A DNA stretch of 64,000 bases from Catenuloplanes niger (GCF_031458255.1 NZ_JAVDYC010000001.1:3047001-3111000); one strand, 5' to 3'. Positions 42,027 to 51,402 are shown, counted from the first letter of the stretch. The notes: a model not told the origin generated them from the sequence alone. Made by a program: numbers and translations.

Positions 42027-42076
42027 CGCGAAGTGCGGCGGGCCGGGTATGTCGGCCGGGCCGCCCCGTCGATCGC

Positions 42077-42115
42077 GGCCTGACCGGGCCGCTGTTCCGC
42101 GGGCCCGGTCAGGCC
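42077..42115. terminator. Hairpin terminator between convergent genes
   Basis: Perfect 14-bp stem GGCCTGACCGGGCC / GGCCCGGTCAGGCC with an 11-nt loop, overlapping the end of the amidohydrolase gene. Confidence 0.75.
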
Positions 42116-43635
42116 GCCGGCAGCACCGGGGTACACGCGCAGCCGGCCAGGCGCGCGGGCAGCACCCCGGACGCCGCGGCCGCCTCGACGTCGCGGAGCA
42201 TGCGTTCCCGCCGCTCCGCGCTGATCAGCTCGCCGCGCACCACCACGGCGTGCACGCGCCGGGTGTTACGGATGTCGGCGAGCGGGTCGGCGTCGAGCAC
42301 GGCGAGGTCCGCGACCGCGGCGCGCCGCACGACGCCCACGTCGTGCAGCCCGAGGAACCGGGCGGGTGCGCTCGTCGCCGCCTGCAGGGCCCGCATCGGG
42401 CTGAAGCTGGCCTCGACGAGGTTCGCCAGCTCGTCGTGCAGGCTGAATCCCGGGTAGACGTAGGCGGTCCCGGTGTCGGTGCCGGCGAGCACCGGCACGC
42501 CGGCCCGGTGCGCGGCGTCGATCCAGCGCACCCGGGCCCCGAACAGCTCCCGGTGCTCCACCACGTCCTGCGGCGTCCGGCCGGCCAGGAAGACCTGCTC
42601 CAGCTGCGCCTGCCAGCCCGCCCGGGTGGCGGCCGGCAGGTACCGCAGCCGGTCCTCGTGCAGCGCCACGGACTCCGGCAGGTCGAACACCCGATGGTGG
42701 GTCAGCGTGGGTACCTGGTGCGCGCCGTCGGCCGCGAGCCGGGCGAAGACCGTCCGGGCCCGCGCCGGGTCGAAGCTGCGCGCCGCCAGCACCTCCAGCG
42801 GATGCGTCTGGTTGAACCAGCTGTTGAACTCGCCCGCGCCGACCGTGATCCGCGCGAGCCGGTGGCGGATCTCCGCCTCCCGGCTCGACGTGGCGAACCA
42901 GTTCGTGTAGACGTGCTCGAAGCTGCGCTGCCCGGCCGCACTCGCCTCGGTCAGCGGAACCGCGTCCGGCGTGTGCCCGACGAACGTGACGCCCAGCCGG
43001 CGGCACTCGTCCGCGATCGCGTGGTAGGCGGCCGGGGTCAGCCGCACGTACACCTTGATGAAGTCGGCTCCCCCGGCCACCGCCGCCCGCACCGCCGCCC
43101 TGGCCTCGGCCGCGTCCGCCACCTCGACGTACGGCGCTCCGAGCCCGGCGAGCAGCGACGGGTTCCCGTCGATGATGCTGCTGGCCACCCGGAACCGCGG
43201 CCCGGACAGCGTGCCCGCCGCGATCCGGTCCCGCCAGTCGTACAGCGGCGCCTGCCCGTTCATGTCGCGGACCGTGGTCACGCCGTTGGCGAGGAACAAC
43301 GGCAGGTCGATCTGTTCCTGTCCGCTCCCGTGCACGTGCGAGTCGATGAACCCGGGCACCACGAACTTCCCGCGCCCGTCCACCACCTCCGCGTCCCCCG
43401 GCACCCGCACGTCCCGCGCGGCCCCGACGTCGGCGATGCGTCCACCCCGCACCACCACCGTCATGTCACGCCGCGGGCGTGCCCCGGTCCCGTCGATCAC
43501 CGTGGCCCCGACGATCGCCACCGACGGCCCGGTGCCGCCCGACGCGTGCGCCGCCGGCAGACCACCGAGCGTGATTCCCGCCCCGATCCCCATGCCCGCG
43601 CCGAGCACGCGCCGTCGCGAAAAGCCCTTTGCCAT
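42109..43635 (-). CDS. Tat-exported amidohydrolase-family protein
   Basis: A 508-aa metal-dependent hydrolase. The N-terminus is a Tat-type signal (SRRRVLGAGMGIGAGITLGG). The imidazolonepropionase/prolidase-like barrel has the ligand motif GFIDSHVHGSG, a Lys in GADFIKVYVRL, GVTFVGHT and SFEHVYTNW for the histidines, and an Asp in VLAGTDTGTAY. The C-terminus returns to the composite beta domain (AVADLAVLDADPLADI). It would hydrolyse a cyclic amide or peptide outside the membrane. ATG 43635 has GGAG at 7-nt spacing, better than the GTG at 43638. Confidence 0.9.
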   Translation of the reverse strand: MAKGFSRRRVLGAGMGIGAGITLGGLPAAHASGGTGPSVAIVGATVIDGTGARPRRDMTVVVRGGRIADVGAARDVRVPGDAEVVDGRGKFVVPGFIDSHVHGSGQEQIDLPLFLANGVTTVRDMNGQAPLYDWRDRIAAGTLSGPRFRVASSIIDGNPSLLAGLGAPYVEVADAAEARAAVRAAVAGGADFIKVYVRLTPAAYHAIADECRRLGVTFVGHTPDAVPLTEASAAGQRSFEHVYTNWFATSSREAEIRHRLARITVGAGEFNSWFNQTHPLEVLAARSFDPARARTVFARLAADGAHQVPTLTHHRVFDLPESVALHEDRLRYLPAATRAGWQAQLEQVFLAGRTPQDVVEHRELFGARVRWIDAAHRAGVPVLAGTDTGTAYVYPGFSLHDELANLVEASFSPMRALQAATSAPARFLGLHDVGVVRRAAVADLAVLDADPLADIRNTRRVHAVVVRGELISAERRERMLRDVEAAAASGVLPARLAGCACTPVLPAA

Positions 43636-43767
43636 CACACATCTCCATCCGTGGACAGGCGAACACGGACGACCCTAGAAGCTGACGCTGACGTCAGGGG
43701 CAAGTCCCGGCGTCAGCGTCCGCATGCGACCGGCGTCACCGGCCGGTCGTGGCGACGTCCGGACCGC

Positions 43768-44949
43768 CTACCGTCGTCGCTCGAACGCCGGGAGCGTGAG
43801 CGCCGAGTGCTCGGGCCGCCCCTCGGTGGGCGGCACGGCGTCGAGGCCGCGCAGCATCTCGTTGCGCTTCGCCAGGGCCTCCTCGGTGGGCGGGAAGAGG
43901 GTCGAGTCGCCCTCGCCGACGAGGTTCTGGTTCAGCTCGACGAACGGCCGGGTGCCGTTCTCGAAGGCCGCGAACGCGCTCTCGTGGTCCGCCTCGGCGG
44001 CCAGGGCACCGGCCAGCATGTACGCGCCGACCAGACCCAGGCTGGTCCCCTGGCCGGTCAGGAACGACGGGGCGTACGCGGCGTCGCCGACCAGCGCGAC
44101 CCGGCCGGCCGACCATCGGGGCATGCGGATCTGACTGATCACGTCGAAGAACAGATCGTCGGCCGCGCGCATCGCGGCCACCATCCGGGGGATCTCCCAC
44201 CCGTCGCCGGCGAAGACCGAGGCGACGAGGTCGCGTTGCGCGTCGGGGTCGCGGAAGGCGTCCAGCGGCGGTTCCGCCCGGTCGAAGGTGAGGAAGCCGT
44301 GCACGTGCTCGCCGGCGCCGGCCGCGTAGAGGGCCGCGCCGCGTCCCGGGCGGCTCCAGGCGATGCCCTCGTGCGAGAGGCCGTGCTCGTTGGGCATGGT
44401 GAAACCGGCGAAGCAGTGGCCGAGGTACCGGTGGAACCGCGCCTCCGGCCCGAAGGCCAGGCGCCGGGTGTTCGAGTGGAGGCCGTCCGCGCCGATGACG
44501 AGCTCGAACGTGCGCTGCAGCCCGCTGCGGAAGGTCACGTCGACGCCGTCGGGGCGTTGGTCCAACGACGCGATGCCGTCGCCGAACCGGAACTCCACGT
44601 CGTCGCGGACCGCGGCGTACAGGATCTCGGTGAGGTCACCGCGCCGCACCTCGATGTCCCGGCCTTCGACGCCGCGGACGACGGCATCCGGCCGGACGGA
44701 GTTGATCACGCTGCCGTCCGGGTTCAGGAACGTGAGCCGCCGCGTGTCGACGTGGGCCTTCCGCAGCTCCGGCAGGATGCCCATCCGGTGCACGACCTCG
44801 AGCGCGGTTCCCCGGATGTCGATCGGATAGCCGCCGCCGCGGACCGCGCCCGCCTTCTCCACCACCATCACGTCGAAGCCGTATCGCCGCAGCCAGTACG
44901 CCAGCGCGGGACCGGCGATACTCGCGCCGGAGATGAGTACTCTGCTCAT
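43768..44949 (-). CDS. FAD-dependent monooxygenase (TetX/aromatic hydroxylase-like)
   Basis: A 393-aa flavin monooxygenase with the FAD loop VLISGASIAGPALAYWLRRYG, then GGGYPIDIRGTALEVVHRMG, VIGADGLHSNTRRLAFG (D-G) and RVALVGDAAYAPSFLTGQGTSLGLVGAYMLA (GD motif). It belongs to the group including TetX-like and rifampicin-type hydroxylases; the actual substrate is unknown. Divergent from a MarR regulator with two palindromes between them, so induction by a small aromatic or antibiotic-like ligand is likely. Confidence 0.88.
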   Translation of the reverse strand: MSRVLISGASIAGPALAYWLRRYGFDVMVVEKAGAVRGGGYPIDIRGTALEVVHRMGILPELRKAHVDTRRLTFLNPDGSVINSVRPDAVVRGVEGRDIEVRRGDLTEILYAAVRDDVEFRFGDGIASLDQRPDGVDVTFRSGLQRTFELVIGADGLHSNTRRLAFGPEARFHRYLGHCFAGFTMPNEHGLSHEGIAWSRPGRGAALYAAGAGEHVHGFLTFDRAEPPLDAFRDPDAQRDLVASVFAGDGWEIPRMVAAMRAADDLFFDVISQIRMPRWSAGRVALVGDAAYAPSFLTGQGTSLGLVGAYMLAGALAAEADHESAFAAFENGTRPFVELNQNLVGEGDSTLFPPTEEALAKRNEMLRGLDAVPPTEGRPEHSALTLPAFERRR

Positions 44950-44968
44950 GACCTGCCTCCCAGTTAGC

Positions 44969-45012
44969 TACCTCAGGTATCTAATTCCAGAACCATATAC
45001 CTAACTTAGGTA
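44969..45012. promoter_or_regulatory. Two MarR-type operators
   Basis: TACCTCAGGTA (44969-44979) and TACCTAACTTAGGTA (44998-45012) are near-identical palindromes sharing TACCT/AGGTA arms. Their starts are 29 nt apart, between the divergent monooxygenase and MarR genes. The matching arms suggest one regulator binds both. Confidence 0.75.
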
Positions 45013-45026
45013 TCGAAACGAGGGTG

Positions 45027-45512
45027 ATGAGCGAGACGACCGACACCGGCGAGTTCGATCTGCTGGCCGTGCTGCCCCGCCTGAGCCAGCTCGGCACGGT
45101 GATGACCCGGAGCCGCCTCATCGAGCGCGCCACCGAGAGCGCCGGCCCCGACCTGGACCGCCCTGCGATATCGGTGCTGGTCACGCTGCACATGGGAGGC
45201 GGCCCACTGCGCGTCGGCGAGATCGCCAAGCGGATGCAGGTGGTCGGCCCGCACATCACCCGCCAGGTGCACGAGCTGGAGCGGCGCGGCCTGGCCCGGC
45301 GCATCGTCGACCCCCTCGACCAGCGTGCCCGCCTGGTCGAGCTGACCCCGGCCGGCACCGCCGCCGTCGACCGCTACATGCGCACCGTGCTGGGCCTGCT
45401 CGGCGACGTCCTCGCCGACTGGTCCCCCGAGGACCGCCGCACCTTCGGCCGCCTCCTCGAACGCTTCGCCACCGACCTCACCACCCGCCTACACACCCTC
45501 AACGACGAGTAA
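45027..45512 (+). CDS. MarR-family transcriptional regulator
   Basis: A 161-aa winged-helix repressor: ISVLVTLHMGGGPLRVGEIAKRMQVVGPHITRQVHELERRGLARRI then DPLDQRARLVELTPAG, the typical MarR wing. ATG 45027 or the GTG 3 nt before it is the start. It should repress the divergent FAD monooxygenase and itself through the two TACCT palindromes. Confidence 0.92.
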   Translation: MSETTDTGEFDLLAVLPRLSQLGTVMTRSRLIERATESAGPDLDRPAISVLVTLHMGGGPLRVGEIAKRMQVVGPHITRQVHELERRGLARRIVDPLDQRARLVELTPAGTAAVDRYMRTVLGLLGDVLADWSPEDRRTFGRLLERFATDLTTRLHTLNDE

Positions 45513-45540
45513 CAAGCCCAGCCACACTGCCACCCAGCCC

Positions 45541-45652
45541 CACTACCGCACGCACCCACCCAACCGCACCCACCAAGCGCAACCACCACACCGCGCCCAA
45601 CCACACCGCGCCCAACCGCACGCACCCACCAAGCGCAACCACCGCACCGCGG
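45541..45652. repeat. C/A-rich direct repeats in the gap after MarR
   Basis: The gap 45513-45734 has no gene. Its first half is C/A-rich with two copies of CACCAAGCGCAACCACC-CACCGCG and CGCACGCACCCACC blocks. A hairpin at 45657-45677 (TCCGGGGGC/GCCCCCGGA) follows. Confidence 0.65.
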
Positions 45653-45690
45653 GGCGTCCGGGGGCTCGGCCCCCGGAGCGGAATACGAAA

Positions 45691-45729
45691 CGGCCCCCCG
45701 GTTCGCGCTTTCCGCGAACAGGGGGGCCG
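45691..45729 (-). terminator. Stranded ssrA-type terminator at the island edge
   Basis: Two nested stems: outer CGGCCCCCC / GGGGGGCCG, inner GTTCGCG / CGCGAAC with loop CTTTC. On the minus strand it is followed by a T-rich stretch (TTTCGTATTC). It sits just outside the left island repeat, where the region downstream of ssrA would have been before integration, so it is probably the original ssrA terminator. Confidence 0.65.
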
Positions 45730-45734
45730 TAGGC

Positions 45735-45745
45735 CGTGGAGGTGC
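45735..45745. other. Left attachment site of the island
   Basis: CGTGGAGGTGC, identical to 59816-59826 at the 3' end of ssrA. The identity is only 11 bp, which suits a serine integrase with a short crossover core. Confidence 0.6.
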
Positions 45746-45816
45746 TGTCCGCCTACTCCAACCCGAAGGCGCACTCGGTGTCACAGGGCCCTCACGAGTG
45801 ACGGTTCGTCCAGACG

Positions 45817-47547
45817 TCAGCCCGAGGTGGGGTTAACTGCCACATCGGCAGGCGATTCCACTGCATCCGCTTCTTTATTCGGAGTCATAACGTTGGCTAA
45901 ATCGCGGGGATTCGCATACTGAGAAGTCGAAGCACCTTCCAGAATTTCCCACCATCGAGATACGGTTACCATCCGAGGACCATACAAGCCATTCACATGT
46001 GAAACCGAAGTGGCGAGAATTCCATACTTGGCGCGGGATGCCATAACTAAAAGGGTACGACGCTCCTCCGCAATACTCTTAGCATCTTTCGCCCTAAAGT
46101 CCGGAATTAATCCTTCCTCGACACCGACAACGCAAACCCAATCGAACTGCTGCCCTTTTCCTACATGCGCATTCAACAGATGAGCCCCAGGGCCGATGGG
46201 TGCCAGTTCGTTTTCGGACACACGCAACCCCAAGACGGATGCCTCCAACGTGATGCCGCCCGCGATCTCGCCGGATAGGAACTCGAGAGCCTGCTGCATA
46301 TCCGCCAATAGATCTACGTCAGTTGGCTCAACAGCCGCCAAACAGCCCGACTCCAGCAAGTCCCACTTCGACGCCTCGTCCAGCCCGCCAGCCAACGATA
46401 TCTTCTGCACTTCTCTTCGCAAAATCTTGATAACCTCCGGGCTGTAAGCCGGATTTTCCCACAATCGAACCGGGAACAGATCCGTTGATCGGAAGCGGTT
46501 ATCTACAGTACCTCTGCGGTAGTTAACCCTGGAGATGACTCCAATACTTAATTTCGGGTCCTTCACCATAAGAGCCGAACAAAGGTCGAATACATAATCC
46601 GCCTCCTCCGCCTCACCTACAAATTTTCTGCATGACACGACGCCACCGTTGAACCATTTTTCCGGCTCCACCGAAGAGAGTGAAGGCACTCCCAATGGCC
46701 CACCAATGGCATTAACGACCTTCAAAACGTGAGGCGATGAACGATATGATTGAGTAAATTCGACTCTTTTCACGTCTGACAACTCTGCAATGCGCCGCGA
46801 TACGGCCTCAACGTCAGCGCCCGCGAAGGAGTAGATAGCTTGCGCCGGGTCGCCCGCAAGCGTCATATTATCTCCACCTAGAGCCATCACTATATCGAGC
46901 TGCTGCTCAGTTAGGTCCTGGAACTCATCAACGAGAACTCCCCCGAAATGCCCTCTATACAGAGCAGACACCGCTTCGACCGCTAAGATGCGCTGACAGT
47001 GACGCAACAAGTCCGGAAAGTCCAACCGATCTTCAGATATACGAAGACGCTCTACCTGAAGGGCATAGTCGGCGCCCATAGACGCCAGACTTTCAAGCAC
47101 CTGTTCATCAGAAAAGGGCTTCAGCTTGACTTCCCGGATGATCGATTCGGCCTGGCGAGCCATCTTAGAATTCGCCCCAAGGGATTGCAGTGCCGAACCA
47201 AGCCAACCCTTTTCCGGCATTACGGACTCCGGAGAAAGTCCGATAGTTGCAGCATGCGCTCTATAAACTCGGGCAGCAAACCCGTGAAAGTTCGAAACCG
47301 TCATGCAACGGAGATAGAGCGCATCACCTAGAGTGATGCGGAGTCTTGCATTAAGGTTGTCGCGCGCCCGATTTGAGAAAGTCAACGCCAGAATTCGCTG
47401 CGGCGCCCTAACCTCGCCAGATTGAATCAGCCCTTTAGCGCGAAGCGCTAGAGCCTCTGTTTTTCCACAACCCGGAGGTGCAACTATTACTACATTTCTT
47501 TTACCGATTTCAAGAAGCGCTTCTTTCTCGGGAGGATACGCAGGCAT
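45817..47547 (-). CDS. gajB: Gabija protein GajB (UvrD/Rep-like helicase)
   Basis: A 576-aa superfamily 1A helicase. Motif I is VAPPGCGKTEAL, Ia ILALTFSNRARDNL, II GVLVDEFQDLTEQQ and III MTLAGDPAQAIYSFAGAD. Motif IV is EFTQSYRSSPHVL, V HVGKGQQFDWVCVVGVEEGLIPD, and VI RRTLLVMASRAK. The length and the pairing with an OLD-type nuclease upstream identify GajB of the Gabija anti-phage system. In Gabija GajB senses or unwinds DNA ends and works with the GajA nuclease. ATG 47547 is 6 nt after the gajA stop, in an operon. GC content is far below the surrounding chromosome, a sign of transfer. Confidence 0.85.
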   Translation of the reverse strand: MPAYPPEKEALLEIGKRNVVIVAPPGCGKTEALALRAKGLIQSGEVRAPQRILALTFSNRARDNLNARLRITLGDALYLRCMTVSNFHGFAARVYRAHAATIGLSPESVMPEKGWLGSALQSLGANSKMARQAESIIREVKLKPFSDEQVLESLASMGADYALQVERLRISEDRLDFPDLLRHCQRILAVEAVSALYRGHFGGVLVDEFQDLTEQQLDIVMALGGDNMTLAGDPAQAIYSFAGADVEAVSRRIAELSDVKRVEFTQSYRSSPHVLKVVNAIGGPLGVPSLSSVEPEKWFNGGVVSCRKFVGEAEEADYVFDLCSALMVKDPKLSIGVISRVNYRRGTVDNRFRSTDLFPVRLWENPAYSPEVIKILRREVQKISLAGGLDEASKWDLLESGCLAAVEPTDVDLLADMQQALEFLSGEIAGGITLEASVLGLRVSENELAPIGPGAHLLNAHVGKGQQFDWVCVVGVEEGLIPDFRAKDAKSIAEERRTLLVMASRAKYGILATSVSHVNGLYGPRMVTVSRWWEILEGASTSQYANPRDLANVMTPNKEADAVESPADVAVNPTSG

Positions 47548-47553
47548 GCGAAG

Positions 47554-49176
47554 CTACCGCCCCTTCATCAGGAAGCCAATCAAGTCACGAACTCCCCGCA
47601 TTATCGAAACGTGTCTTTCTTCGATTAACGGCGCCACCGCAAGTGCGGAATACACTTTCCTCTTACTTTTCCCGCAAAAACCTCGAATGCCCTGCGAACT
47701 GACGGAAGCGACGTCCATCGCACCCACATCTCTCATCAGCTTGTCAGGCAACAGCACTCCAGCATCAATCAGCTTCTGCACAACAATCGACGGACCAAGA
47801 GCATCCACATATTCATGTTCGAGATCCGCACGGGCAACCATAATCCCTAGATCTGGAAGCAATGAGACGTCGACCCCCATCACCGACGCCCAGTTCTCCT
47901 CATGATCTTCGTCAACTAGACCCGTGATACCGATTCCAAAACCTTGAGGGCCAAAAAGGCGATAAACTGCGCTGAAACTCTCGGCCCCGCCGAGTTCAAC
48001 AATTGACACCCCGGCACCGTCAGCATTGAAATGCACTGCCTCAAAAGCAGCTTCCAAAATTACCCGATCAGCTACACCCTCCACAAGGACGAGCGTCTTT
48101 GCAGTTAGAGGCTCCAGACGCGAACTAGTCCACCAATGCGCCATCGTTTTGTCATAGGCCGAAACCATGCCTAATGCAAGTTGCCGACATTCCTTACCCG
48201 GAGAAAAGGCAATAACGTCGTCCGGATCGAATCGCTGCACGATCGCGGGCGAGTGCGTGGCGATAACTTTTTGATTGCCGCCCTTCGCCAGTAGCGAAGC
48301 TAGAGCGCGCTGACTTGCCGGATGGAGGTGAGTCTCCGGCTCATCAATCGCCACAACGTTCGCGCCCGCCATAGCTAAATCAAAGCAAGCCATCGCGATA
48401 AGGGCATTCAAACCGTCAGATTGCTCGGTGATCAAACGGGAATGCACGCCATCTTTGACATAGAACGCGACCGCTCGCAATAGATCGCCAGCCGAAACGA
48501 CGGACCGAATCTCCAGGTCGGAATCTACAAGGCCGTCTGGGAGGGCCTCATTCAATTGTTGTGCCAGAAGCCTCCTCAATTGCTCCAAGGCAGGCGAAGA
48601 AGATAAGACGCTATCGAATTCGAAGATTGCTTCACTAAGATGATCGAGCTCATCAGTAAGGTCTACACCACCCAAGAGCGTTTTAAGCGCACCATCTCGA
48701 CCATCGAGGATATCCTTGCCGCCATTCCTAGCCGCGGGCAGATAACGCCACCCGATCGCGTTCAACTGATCGCGCGTAGGCTGCCTAGCGTGACCGGACT
48801 CCGGAAAATATCGCCGAATAGAAAGTACGTCCTCGCCGGCGAGGATTTCGGCGCGCAACTCTATTAGAAGCGACGCCTCGCCGGCCATGTCAATAGAAAT
48901 CTCATCAGGAAAGAGGGCACGTTCTTCATCCGCAAAATCACACAATCTGGCCCTGACAACGAACGCACGAATAGGGTCCGCGAGATCGGAGATTTTCATG
49001 CCGCCGTATAGCTGGCTCATCGTGGAACCAAGAAGATAGTTTAAACACCGCAGGATTGAAGTCTTGCCGGCATCATTCCTTCCAACAATGACAGCATGGC
49101 GCCGGATTTCCAGATCGATCGCAGGTAAGCGCGAGTAGTTCTCAATATGCACATGCCGCAAACGCATTGGGATCAT
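47554..49176 (-). CDS. gajA: Gabija protein GajA (OLD-family ATPase/TOPRIM endonuclease)
   Basis: About 540 aa. The ABC-type ATPase domain has Walker A AVIVGRNDAGKTSIL, a signature region LITEQSDGLNALIAMACFD, Walker B NVVAIDEPETHLHP and the switch VIATHSPAIVQRF. The C-terminal TOPRIM nuclease domain has the catalytic Glu in TLVLVEGVADRVILE and the acidic cluster GLVDEDHEENW. GajA is a sequence-specific nicking endonuclease restrained by nucleotides and released when phage activity depletes them. Start choice: ATG 49176 or ATG 49167 (MRLRHVHIENYSRL); both follow a G-rich stretch. Same low GC as gajB. Confidence 0.85.
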   Translation of the reverse strand: MIPMRLRHVHIENYSRLPAIDLEIRRHAVIVGRNDAGKTSILRCLNYLLGSTMSQLYGGMKISDLADPIRAFVVRARLCDFADEERALFPDEISIDMAGEASLLIELRAEILAGEDVLSIRRYFPESGHARQPTRDQLNAIGWRYLPAARNGGKDILDGRDGALKTLLGGVDLTDELDHLSEAIFEFDSVLSSSPALEQLRRLLAQQLNEALPDGLVDSDLEIRSVVSAGDLLRAVAFYVKDGVHSRLITEQSDGLNALIAMACFDLAMAGANVVAIDEPETHLHPASQRALASLLAKGGNQKVIATHSPAIVQRFDPDDVIAFSPGKECRQLALGMVSAYDKTMAHWWTSSRLEPLTAKTLVLVEGVADRVILEAAFEAVHFNADGAGVSIVELGGAESFSAVYRLFGPQGFGIGITGLVDEDHEENWASVMGVDVSLLPDLGIMVARADLEHEYVDALGPSIVVQKLIDAGVLLPDKLMRDVGAMDVASVSSQGIRGFCGKSKRKVYSALAVAPLIEERHVSIMRGVRDLIGFLMKGR

Positions 49177-49647
49177 CCACCCCCCACGCGGAGACAATAT
49201 CCAATCCAGATCTTCACGTCATCACCCAATCGTACTAACGACCACTATCCTCGGCGATCCTAAGAGGACGTTCGTCTGAGAGTCGCTAAATCCGGTCAAA
49301 GCTAGTGGAGGCCCGAAGCTTGCGATAGGGAAACAGCTAAAATATGCACCTTCTGTGAAGATCGGTGCACACCACCGCAAAAATGAGATTCTCTTCCTCC
49401 GTCTGTCGCTGGCTTCGCCCCGATGCCAAGGCGGTGTGGCCCTTCTCGCCGACCTCACTAGGACGCGAGCACGTCACGAGACGTCTCGGCCCGCGTGGAT
49501 CCCCTGCGGAAATGTCGGCGCCAGGCTTAGTACGTCGCAAGGCTCCTGAAGGTGGGTGGACCAACGGTCGCCTACGTAAGCCACACAGGCTATCGCCCTC
49601 ACAACCCTTGTGGCAGATAAAGCCATCAACCGACGAGGAGGATCGTC
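49177..49647. other. Region upstream of gajA without a recognisable gene
   Basis: About 470 nt of intermediate GC between gajA and the interrupted small gene. The reading frames present are short and unsupported. It must contain the gajAB promoter and the promoter of the interrupted gene, but no convincing -35/-10 pair or repeat stands out. Confidence 0.5.
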
Positions 49648-49714
49648 GTGACCAGCCAACATCCCTCTTGGTGTTCCCAGACCGAGCCCTCCGAGGAGGT
49701 GCATGAGTCGACCT

Positions 49715-51120
49715 GGGTCCGTACCAAGATCGGTGTTTCCGGCTCTTCGGTCAGTAGGTTTCGGCGGCCGGCCAGCGGTCACCGAAGGTGATGGCGAAGG
49801 CGTTCAGCACGGGCTTCCAGCGGATCGTCCATCGTGCGCGGCCGGCCCCGGTCGGGTCCAGGCTGCGGGTCACAAGATACAGGCATTTCAACGCGGCCTG
49901 CTCGCTGGGGAAATGCCCGCGTGCGCGAACAGCACGACGGTAGCGGGCGTTCAATGATTCGATCGCGTTCGTCGAACAGATCACCTTCCTGATCTCGACG
50001 TCGTAATCGAGGAACGGGATGAACTCATCCCACGCGTTACGCCACAACCGGATCATCGCCCGGTATTTACTCCCCCATTTCTCCTCGAGGTCGTCCAGAG
50101 CGGCGAGCGCGGCGTCGGCGTTGACCGCCGTGTAAATCGGTTTGATGTCGCGTTTGATCGCGTCGGCATCCGCCCGGGAGGTCAGACGAAAAGTGTTCCG
50201 GATCAGATGAATGATGCAGGTCTGGACGATCGCTTGCGGCCACACCGCCTCGACGGTGTCCGGCAGCCCTTTCAGCCCGTCGCAGACGACGAAGAACACA
50301 TCCCGCACGCCACGGTTCTTCAGATCCACCAGGACACTCATCCAGAACTTGGCGCCCTCGCCACCGGAGCCGGACCACAACCCCAGGACGTCTTTGTGGC
50401 CGTCCACGGTGACCCCGATGGCCGCGTAGACCGGCCGGTTGGCGACCTGGCCGTCACGGACCTTGACGACGATGGCGTCGATGAACACGGCCACGTAAAC
50501 GGCATCGAGTGGCCGGGTCGACCATTCCGTCATCTCCGCCACGACTTTATCGGTGATCCGCGAGATCGTCTCTTTCGACACCGACGCACCGTAGATCTCC
50601 GCAAAATGCGCGGAGATCTCCCCGGTCGTCATTCCCTTCGCATACAACGACAACACGATCTCGTCGACCTCGGTCAGGCGCCGTTGCCGTTTCTTCACGA
50701 TCTGCGGCTCGAACGTCCCTTCCCGATCTCGCGGCACGTCGATACGCACCTCACCGGCCGCATCCGAGATCACCGTCTTGCCGCGGCTGCCGTTGCGCAC
50801 ATTTGTCGACTCACGCTCCGGCGATGCCTGGTTCTTCGCATGACCGAGGTGTTCAGTCATCTCCTCGTTCAACGCGGTCTCGAGGACATTCTTGGTGAAC
50901 AGCTTCAACAGGCCGTTCGGACCGGTCAGTTCCAGCCCGCGCGCCTTCGCCTCGGCCACCATCGCCGCCGCAGCGGCCTGCTCCGGCGACAGCTGCCGCC
51001 CGTCACCCTCGATCTTCTTCCGTGGACTCACAACGTTCGATGTCATCACTCACGGTGCCCATCCCGCCAGGACTTCAGCCCGGCGTGTCGGGCCGGAAAC
51101 ACCCCTCGTGGCACAGTCCC
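49715..51120. mobile_element. IS256-family insertion sequence, complete
   Basis: 1406 bp. The 29-bp terminal inverted repeats match at 23 positions. Both end with GGTGTTTCCGGC on the inner side and begin GGG at the outer tip. They are flanked by the 8-bp direct repeat GTCGACCT (49707-49714 and 51121-51128), a target duplication as expected for IS256. One transposase gene fills the element. Confidence 0.9.
49751..51049 (-). CDS. IS256-family (Mutator-type) transposase
   Basis: A 432-aa full-length DDE transposase. An N-terminal region has LFTKNVLETALNEEMTEHLGH. The first catalytic Asp is in VAVFIDAIVVKVRDG, the second in FFVVCDGLKGLPD, and the family signature is AIVQTCIIHLIRNTF. The catalytic Glu lies later, in the region of CSTNAIESLNARYRRAVR. 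It has no frameshift, so the element may be active. It is transcribed from its own right end; transcription leaves toward gajA. Confidence 0.93.
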   Translation of the reverse strand: MMTSNVVSPRKKIEGDGRQLSPEQAAAAAMVAEAKARGLELTGPNGLLKLFTKNVLETALNEEMTEHLGHAKNQASPERESTNVRNGSRGKTVISDAAGEVRIDVPRDREGTFEPQIVKKRQRRLTEVDEIVLSLYAKGMTTGEISAHFAEIYGASVSKETISRITDKVVAEMTEWSTRPLDAVYVAVFIDAIVVKVRDGQVANRPVYAAIGVTVDGHKDVLGLWSGSGGEGAKFWMSVLVDLKNRGVRDVFFVVCDGLKGLPDTVEAVWPQAIVQTCIIHLIRNTFRLTSRADADAIKRDIKPIYTAVNADAALAALDDLEEKWGSKYRAMIRLWRNAWDEFIPFLDYDVEIRKVICSTNAIESLNARYRRAVRARGHFPSEQAALKCLYLVTRSLDPTGAGRARWTIRWKPVLNAFAITFGDRWPAAETY

Positions 51121-51402
51121 GTCGACCTCCGTGTACGCAAGCAAAGAGGAGGACTTCGTCGCGGTGAAGGTGCGGCGGGTTCAGGCGGACGAGGACGATG
51201 GGTTTCCGCTGTTGGTGTTGACGATGCGGCAGGACGGGGAGGAGGCGCAGTATGCGCTGATGCCGGAGCAGGTGCGGAGGATGGCGGAGGTCTTCGATGA
51301 GCTGCTGGAGTTGCAGAGTCGGTACGCGGATCAGGCCAGCGACAACGGTGGGCTGGATCAGCGCAGGAGGAGAACGGATCGGGCGGAGTCGGTGAAGGCC
51401 GG

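Noticed and set aside
45374-45784. Minus-strand ORF of 136 codons covering the gap after MarR
   Set aside because: It runs antisense through the terminator hairpin and C/A repeats, has low-complexity content and no ribosome site.
45746-45810. A second degraded copy of the tmRNA 3' end beyond the 11-bp repeat
   Set aside because: Similarity stops after CGTGGAGGTGC. Further matches (CGGTG, ACAGGGC) need gaps and are at chance level.
49707-51126. GTCGAC as part of the IS terminal inverted repeats
   Set aside because: GTCGACCT is in direct orientation at both ends, and the interrupted gene keeps its frame if it is a target duplication, so it is outside the element.
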